Positions 57,581 to 64,000 of a DNA stretch of 64,000 bases are shown piece by piece. The stretch covers positions 1,178,001 to 1,242,000 of the forward strand of contig NC_133166.1 in the NCBI RefSeq assembly GCF_040802235.1. The letters run 5' to 3'. The first letter of the stretch is position 1; every line of letters starts with the position of its first letter. A program made the translations under genes and the position numbers. The notes beneath the pieces were generated by a model that was given only the letters and a program-made list of their open reading frames with translations, was not told the DNA's origin and searched no databases. Origin of the DNA: Manis javanica. Lineage: Eukaryota > Chordata > Mammalia > Pholidota > Manidae.

Positions 57581-57949
57581 CTGAGGTTTAATATTCTTCT
57601 AATCCTGACAGAAAGGGAATTGAAACAGATTTATGTAATTTAGAGAACATTAATAAAAACGTGGAATTTCTCTTTGCTATACCCAGGTATGTACATAAAT
57701 CTATGCCTACACCAAGCCATGAGACATGAGATCTGTCTTCCATTGATTCATTCAGTTGCTTCACTAGGATTTTAGTTTTTCCTTTCATTGTTTTATTGAT
57801 TACAGCTCATGTAGAGAAAGATTATTGATAATTATTTATATAAATCCTTTTGCTTGGAAACCTTGATGAACTCTAATAGTTGTCGGTTCATTATTTTGGA
57901 CTTTCAACATGAACTTTGGACTTTCAAATTTTTTGTGTAAATTTTTTTT
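57581..57949. other. Unassigned AT-rich spacer
   Basis: Nothing recognisable. Confidence 0.4.
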
Positions 57950-58860
57950 AAAGATATATGGGGTTTTTTTATTTTTTTAATTGAAATGTAGTTGATATTC
58001 AAAATTATATTGGCTTCAGTTATACAACATAGTGATTCAACAATTACATACATTACTAAGCACTCACCACAGTGAGTATGGTTACCATCTATCAATTCAA
58101 AGATACTATAATATTATTGATTATATTCCCTGTGCTGTACTTCCTTCCCCATTACTAATTTATTCAAGAATTTGAAGTTCACCCTTCTTTATCCCCTTTA
58201 CCCATTTCACCCATCCCTTGGCCCCACCCCATGGCAACCACCAGTTCATTCTCTGTGTTATGAGTCTATTTCTGTTTTGTTTGTTTTGTTTTTCAGGTTC
58301 CACATGTAGGTGATATCATGTAGTATTTGTCTTTCTCTACCTCAGTTATTTCACTTAGCATAATACCCTCTAGGTCCATCCATGTTGTCCCAAATGACAA
58401 GATTTCATTCTTTTTTATAGCTCAATAATATTCCATTGTATATATTTACCACATCTTCTTTATCCATTTATCTATTAATGGACACTCAGATTGCTTCCGT
58501 ATCTTGAATATTGTAAATAATGCTGCAATAAACATAGGCATCTGTGTATCTTTTCAAATTACTGATTTTTTTTTCTCGGGTAGATTTCCAGAAATGGGAT
58601 TGCTGGGTCATATGATATTTCTGTTTTTAACTCTTTGAGAAACCTCCACACTGCTTTCCATAGTGGCTGCACCAATTTACATTCCTGCCAACAGTGCACA
58701 GATCCTTTCTCTCCATATCCTCGCCAACACTTGTTATTTCTTGTTTTTTTTGGTATCAGCCATTCTGACTCACCATCTGTATGTCTTCTTTGATGTGCGG
58801 TATTTTATATCTTCGCATGTGCTGGCGAAAATTTATATCCCAAACACTGTTGTCTGCTCA
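57950..58860 (-). mobile_element. L1 3' UTR and ORF2 end, antisense
   Basis: Reverse complement of the L1 3' end: 'attgaaatgtagttgatatt', 'acaacatagtgattcaacaa', 'ctctaggtccatccatgttg', 'ctattaatggacactcagat', 'tgggattgctgggtcatatg'. Less decayed than most L1 pieces here. Confidence 0.85.
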
Positions 58861-59440
58861 GCACTGTAACCTGAGCGTTTTCCACCCTAGTGGTCATACA
58901 AAGTCACATTTGCACCCATACTCCACCCATCTGAATATTTCCTAGAACTGCTGCCCATTCCACAGAGGTGCCCCAGTGCTGAGTCAGCATTCTGCCCTCC
59001 CAGCCTGCCCCACAGTAAAGGAGGCAGCACCATATACTAGATCAGCTTGTCCCTCAAAGTGCTAGTCTCAAGTCACCCCCACCTTCCAGCATCGGCCACC
59101 AGTACAGCTGGATGGAAATGATCTTCTTCATCTGCTACTTTGTGCATGTGACACCAACACCCACCACCAATGGTGTGGCCCTGCCCATCAGGATGACCCC
59201 TCCTTCCCAACCCAGGCCACCCAAGGATATTTTACATCCCTGCACCTCTGTGGAGGTCTGAGTTTGAATCCCTTATCTCAGGGGAAATTCCTCAGCTTCC
59301 TGTGTAGATCGGCGGCCCTTCTCAATTCCACCCATGCAACATTCAAGACCTCAAAGCAAGTGTCTGCACTGAGAGACCCTTACATTCGAACCCCAGCTCC
59401 TCACATCCAAAATATCCTATTACTCATAAATAGTTTTGAT
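58861..59440. other. Unassigned, moderately GC-rich sequence
   Basis: Distinct in composition from the flanking L1 pieces. No gene, no domain in the short frames; possibly an LTR but not recognised. Confidence 0.4.
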
Positions 59441-59885
59441 TACTGACATTCATAGCTCTCTTATTATGAAATAACACTATCATAACCATAGATCTCGGTA
59501 GATATTAGTGGTTATGTCCTGGGGGTAACCTCCTAGAAGCACAACTATGGACAGAAGAGCATTCTCATTTTCCAGAGACTATGTCTTCTTACAAATTACT
59601 AAAACTGACTTCCAGGTGTTCCCTGGCACTCCAGAGTGTAGGAGGGAGCCTGTTTACCTAACAACATAGATATTATGATATTCTTTTAAATGTTTGGTGA
59701 TTATGAAAGCAAAAAGATAGCTCAGGGCTACATAAATTGGAATTTTTTATTTCTTGGGATGTTAAGCATTTTTCATATGTTTATTCAGCCACTTTTATTT
59801 CTTTTATAAATTCAGCATTCATATTCTTTGCCCATTTTTCTAAGGATATGTTTGATTTTTCTGATTAAACGATAGAAACATTAAG
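59440..59885 (-). mobile_element. Old L1 3' fragment, antisense
   Basis: 'tcctgggggtaacctcctag', 'cttgggatgttaagcatttt', 'catattctttgcccattttt ctaagg' are antisense words of an old L1M-type 3' end. Confidence 0.5.
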
Positions 59886-59889
59886 GATC

Positions 59890-60430
59890 TCTCTTTTCAT
59901 TTGTTTGGCAAGTATTTGTTGAGTGCCTAGTATATGCCAGGAACTGCTGTTGGCACTGGAGATACAGCAGTGAACAAAGCAGATGAAATTCCTATCCTCA
60001 TGGAGTTTACATTCCATTAGGCAGAGACAGAGTAACTAATGTTATAAAGAAATGGAGAAAGGTGACTAACTGGAACTGTCTGGGTTAGTGACAGAGAAAG
60101 GGAACTCCTGGAAGTCAGAAAAGGTGCTTTCTTAGGTGGTCTTTGAACTAGAACCTGCATGAAAAGAAAATACAAGAGCATCTTCTTGTGAAGAGCATTC
60201 CAGACAGAAGGAACAGCAAGTGCAAAGGCCTTGAGGTAGGGATAAGCTGGGCTCTCAAGGAACAGATAGAAGAGCAGAAGGAAATGAAGAAGAAAGGTAG
60301 GTATGGGACAGATCATATGTGATTTCACAGGCCAGAGTAACAAATTGGGTTTTTTTGCTAAGTGCAATGGGAAGCCAATGAGGGTATTTAATAGGGAAGT
60401 TATAGAATCTGATTGGTATTTTAAATAATT
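59890..60430 (+). repeat. Mammalian-wide dispersed repeat, copy E (longest)
   Basis: 'gtgcctagtatatgccagga', 'ggcactggagatacagcagt', 'cctcatggagtttacattcc', 'ggaacagcaagtgcaaaggc cttgaggtaggga', 'gcaatgggaagccaatgagg'. About 540 bp, with the end of the family also present. Confidence 0.75.
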
Positions 60431-60439
60431 TCTCCAGAT

Positions 60440-60630
60440 TCTATGGAAAATGGATTACAGGGAGTCAAGAAAACGTGATACACACACGATGGAATATTAT
60501 TCAACCATAAGAAAGAAGGAAATTCTGCTGTTTGCAACAACATGGATGGACCTTGAGGGCATTGTGCTAAGTGAGATAAGTCAGCCAGAGGACAGATACT
60601 GTATGATATGCTTGTAGAACCTGAAAGGGC
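60440..60630 (+). mobile_element. L1 3' UTR fragment
   Basis: 'gatggaatattattcaacca', 'gcaacaacatggatggacct', 'agtgagataagtcagccaga' are L1 3' UTR in sense. Confidence 0.8.
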
Positions 60631-60631
60631 C

Positions 60632-60885
60632 TTACTCTTATTCTGTTTCATTGATCTAGGTGACTATTTTTATGCCCTATAGTACTGTTTTGATTACTGT
60701 AGCTTTGCAGTACAGTTTGAAACCAGAAAGTGTAGTGCCTTCAGCTTTGTTCTTCTTTCACAAGATTGCTTTGGCTATTCAGGGTCTGTCTTTAGGGGTT
60801 CCATAAAAATCTCAGGATTGTTTATTCTAGTTTTATGAAAAATGCCTTTGTAATTTTGATAGAGATTGCATGGAAGCCAGTCTTT
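60632..60885 (-). mobile_element. L1 ORF2 fragment, antisense
   Basis: 'gtactgttttgattactgta gctttgcagtacag', 'cacaagattgctttggctat tcagggtct' and 'gatagagattgcatggaagc' are ORF2 in reverse complement. Directly abuts the preceding sense fragment. Confidence 0.8.
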
Positions 60886-61400
60886 CTTGAAACATTTCTT
60901 AATGCCCCTCCAGGCTATCTCTACTCCGCATAGTAGCCACAGAAGCCCCAGCTATGAATATCCGAAAGCCTATCCGGAGGAAAAGCGTCCCTAAGTATTA
61001 GTCACCAGATCAGCAAGCACCTGCAGTGGCTAACAGCTCACAGCTACGGCCTTCTCTGGAGGGTTGTCCTCAGCCATGGGATCCAGCTCTCCCAGAAATG
61101 TCTAGGGGGTCACACCCCCACCTCTTTGGGGCAGCGCACAGTCAATGGAAGATGGACATGAGCTGCAAAGGTCAAATCCCCTGTCTAGAGGCAGAACTGA
61201 GTCCATGGTACAATCCATACTCCAGAGTTCCCTGAGGATCAGGCCAAAGCTAGACTCCAGCTGAAGATACCTTTCCTTAGCTATTTTCTGCTTCTTTCAC
61301 TCCCTTAAAGGTTCCTCCTGTGACCATTCCCTAGTGAAACACTGCCTCAAAATCCCTTTCCCTGGTCTTTTTTAAGGAACCTTACCTAAGACACATCTCT
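60886..61400 (+). other. Possible LTR fragment, unclassified
   Basis: 'cttagctattttctgcttct ttcactcccttaaaggttcc tcctgtgaccattccc' resembles the 3' part of a mammalian LTR family, but I cannot name it. The 69-aa frame at 61026-61235 is not a gene. Confidence 0.3.
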
Positions 61401-62035
61401 TCCCAAAAGTCCAAACCAAAGTTCTAGAATTAATATTTATAGCAACAATAATAACAAACATTTACTACATCAAAACACTCCAGGCTACCCCCCACCCCAC
61501 AATATGTCACAAAGAGAAGAAAGTAATAAATACTATACAATCATCCACTTCCACAAGTTCCCCAGGGAGGGATTAATGGAATATTACCATTTCTGGCATA
61601 TTCTCCCATCTTTTTCTCTACGTTGTTCCAGTTGCCACTCTACCCTCAAAATCTCTCCAGGAAATATTTGCTATACACTTACCATACAGTTATTTCAGTA
61701 AGTATTCAATTACAGGAAGTGATAATAATATTGTCAAACAATGCACTGAGAATTCTCTGTGCTGCCAGAGTCCGAGTGTGTGGTTTCCTTCCTTCTTTGT
61801 AATATATTCTTGCACCGTCTGGCATCTATGATTGCAAAAAAAAACACCCTGGCTAGGATGCATGCTTGCTGATTACCAAAGGGTTTTATCCCAGCCATGT
61901 TACGTTGGAGTGAATGGGGCACATGCTTCTCTGAGACCCCTCCTTCTAAAAGATCCTCTATTAATGAGGAAATGAAATTATACAGGGCATAAGAGTGATC
62001 CTACTGAAGCAGAACACAAATATTTAGGAAGAAGG
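61401..62035. other. Unassigned intergenic sequence
   Basis: Short antisense MIR-like words near 61430-61470 ('caataataacaaacatttac'). No gene. Confidence 0.45.
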
Positions 62036-62039
62036 AAGG

Positions 62040-62345
62040 TGAATTCTCCACAAACCTATAATCTAGCTGGGGAACTGAGACTGACCACCAAGGACCAGCC
62101 ATGGACAATGTAAGAAAAGGGAAGTTAAGTGTCAAATGATGTGGTTCTCACAAAGGGAGTGTGGGTTTCAGAGATCAGGGAAGAGGTAAGAGCTGGAATA
62201 ACCAGGGAAGGCTTCCCATAAAAACTCTGGAAACGGATCTTCAGGAAAGGGAACTAATAAGCTACTTATGGTATGAGATTCTAATGGAATTCTGAGCAGA
62301 CAGGGTGGCTAGGTTTCAGCCTCTGAGATGAGAGACTTGACACTT
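62040..62345 (+). repeat. Mammalian-wide dispersed repeat, diverged copy
   Basis: 'cctataatctagctggggaa', 'gaataaccagggaaggcttc' and 'gagcagacagggtggctagg' fit the family weakly. Confidence 0.35.
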
Positions 62346-63070
62346 CTCAGGATGGATGCATTGTAAGGAGAACTTCACCACAGGGCCTTGGATCTGAGTT
62401 CCAGTCCTGGCACTACCACTGACCAACGGGGACAGCAGGACGCTGAGGGCCAGTGGCAAAGAGGAACCAAGTTCATTCCCTCCAGAAACTGCAAATGAGC
62501 TTTGAGACTAATGAGACTTAAGAGTTGCCGTGAAATCCCACAAGACTTGTTTTTTTCCTCTCAGATGTGTGATAGGATAGAGACTGTGAAATAATGAGCC
62601 CCTGATGAAGTGTGTTCTCCCTGACAAGGCTGGGTTTTCCTGGAAGCCCTGGGGGCTCTCAGTGGCTAATTCCTGATTCTGGGACAACCCTTGTGCTCAC
62701 ACCCTTCCTCCGAAAAAATCATCCCCAAAAGCATTTTAAACATCCTATTGGATTGCTGAGTAAGAAAAAAACTAAAATTGGCCAGCTACATTTATCTATT
62801 TGAGCAATCCTAGCTGCTGTCCACAAATGCTTAAAGGAGCTTAGATGGATTCCAAACCTAAGATGAATCCAACTGGATGATTCTACCAGGTAATTAAGAT
62901 GTAATTGTGACTTGGTGACCTGGAGAGGATACCAGCTCTGAAGTCATACGAACTAGGGAAGGTGAAACCCAGCAAGATCTGGCCATTGTCATCGGAATGT
63001 GTCATCTAATGGAACCGTGTCCAGACTGAGATTTCAGCTCTTGTATCAAATACACAAGTAAGACTGGGTC
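62346..63070. other. Unassigned intergenic sequence with a MIR remnant
   Basis: MIR-like 'cttggatctgagttccagtc ctggcactaccactgac' at 62385-62425. No gene. Confidence 0.5.
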
Positions 63071-63071
63071 A

Positions 63072-63089
63072 TTTTTTTTTTTTTTTTTT
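63072..63089. repeat. Poly(T) run of 18
   Basis: Uninterrupted T18. No retroposon body is recognisable on either side. Confidence 0.9.
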
Positions 63090-63264
63090 GGAAACTGACA
63101 GTTGCAATTTCTTTGGGTTCATGTATCACTTGGTAAATTTTAGAAAATACAGTTTCCTGGGTCACAGGCAGGAAGTTAGACTGCACAGCTTAGACTAGAG
63201 ACTTCACATAAACTTCTATATTTCCTGTAATTATGCTGAATGTGGGATTAATCATATGTACTAG

Positions 63265-63480
63265 AGCTTTGGCTTTGGAATGAGACGGACCTGAATTAGA
63301 ATCTGGGCTTTTTCATTAACCAGCCATGCGACCTTAGACAAGTTATTTAACTATACAGTCTTAGTTTCCTCCAGAACAAAATAATACCTCCATCACAGGG
63401 CCATTGTGAGGATTATATGAGATAATGTATGTAGATGTATAACAGCCTGATTGGCACAGAGCAAGTACTCAGTAAATGTA
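63265..63480 (+). repeat. MIR SINE
   Basis: 'gctttggaatgagacggacc tgaattagaatctgggct', 'gaccttagacaagttattta', 'gccattgtgaggattatatg agat', 'gcacagagcaagtactcagt aaatg': full order. Confidence 0.9.
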
Positions 63481-63489
63481 CCAGTATGT

Positions 63490-63745
63490 TGGAATGTATC
63501 AAAACAGAGTGGTTCAGCGTCCCAACTCTGGAGTCAGGGAGAAGAGACTTCAGATCCAAGCATCTCTTTCTAGCTGTGAGACCTGAAGCCAAACAGTTAA
63601 TGTTTCTAAGCCTTAGTTTTCTTGAATGTAAAATAAAAGTAAATATTCCCCTCTCATGTTCTTGCCAGGTTGAAATGAAATAAAGTCTTGGAGTGCTCCC
63701 TGGCTTGGGGCAAGAGCCCAGTGAATGTTGACCATAGTATTTTGA
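63490..63745 (+). repeat. MIR SINE, second tandem copy
   Basis: 'aactctggagtcagggagaa', 'tttctagctgtgagacctga', 'aagccttagttttcttgaat', 'caggttgaaatgaaataaag', immediately after the previous MIR and in the same orientation. Confidence 0.85.
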
Positions 63746-64000
63746 GACTCGAATCCCAGTAAGGTGAGGGAGGTAACTCTGTGGAGCTCCTTCATTCTCT
63801 CCAGTGGACTCAACCTTTGGAAGAAAGAATGAAGTCTAGGAGAGGTTCCATGCTGAATTGAGCCCAAGGTTTTGGAGCCATGTTTCCCTGAAGGGTTCCT
63901 CATGGTTAAGATTGTCTCTTTCTCCACCTCCTCCAGAGAACTCATGTTCTTCTACATTACAAATTGTGATCAGAACATATTACCAGTAATAATGTCAACC
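63746..64000. other. Unassigned sequence to the window end
   Basis: Nothing recognisable. Confidence 0.4.

Noticed and set aside
60440-60885. Twin-priming inversion
   Set aside because: The inverted ORF2 piece is on the wrong side of the sense 3' end for a standard twin-primed L1.
1-64000. tRNA, rRNA, snRNA, miRNA hairpins, CRISPR-like arrays, bacterial-type operons
   Set aside because: No cloverleaf with intact A/B boxes, no spaced direct-repeat array and no Shine-Dalgarno gene runs were seen. The only tRNA-like sequences are MIR heads.

Overview
This window is nuclear DNA from a placental mammal. It holds intronless class II olfactory receptor (OR) coding exons, MIR and L2 fossils, several ages of L1, and MER5/hAT-Charlie relics. 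I see no Alu and no rodent B1/B2, and no recognisable CAN-SINE, Bov-tA/BovB, CHR or horse ERE unit. The younger L1 3' ends look laurasiatherian (carnivore, ungulate or pangolin style). The species cannot be fixed from the sequence alone.

The only intact genes I can support are three OR genes, all on the minus strand. They are an OR9Q2 orthologue (5788-6732, 314 aa), an OR9Q1 orthologue (13764-14699, 311 aa) and an OR9-family receptor closest to OR9I (47971-48912, 313 aa). Each opens a few bases downstream of a good 3' splice site, as expected for OR genes whose 5' UTR lies in upstream non-coding exons. A decayed OR pseudogene (about 21655-22275) and a possible relic of another OR C-terminus (about 32020-32078) lie between them, also on the minus strand. 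This is a tandemly grown OR9 cluster, matching the OR9I/OR9Q part of human 11q12. The genes do not form a pathway; each would be expressed singly in olfactory neurons.

Layout: 1-5.8 kb is L1 and MIR debris. 5.8-14.7 kb is the OR9Q2-OR9Q1 pair, separated by mostly unique sequence. 15-23 kb is unique sequence with MIR/L2 and the OR pseudogene. 23.4-28.2 kb is a nest of old LINE sequence with a hAT-Charlie element and a MaLR-like LTR inserted. 28-39 kb is mostly unique sequence with several copies of one mammalian-wide repeat family. 39-45.4 kb holds an LTR-like unit, L1 pieces and an internally deleted antisense L1 that keeps its CpG-rich 5' UTR. 46-49 kb holds L2 and the third OR. 49-64 kb is unique sequence with MIR, L2 and L1 fragments.

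The strongest signal beyond routine annotation is a sharply bounded tract of 405 bp in OR9Q1 and OR9Q2 with 5 mismatches (about 99% identical). It is flanked on one side by coding sequence only about two-thirds identical, which is a gene-conversion signature. I found no previously undescribed system. Identity calls rest on recognition from memory, and repeat boundaries are by eye, accurate to perhaps 20-50 bp.
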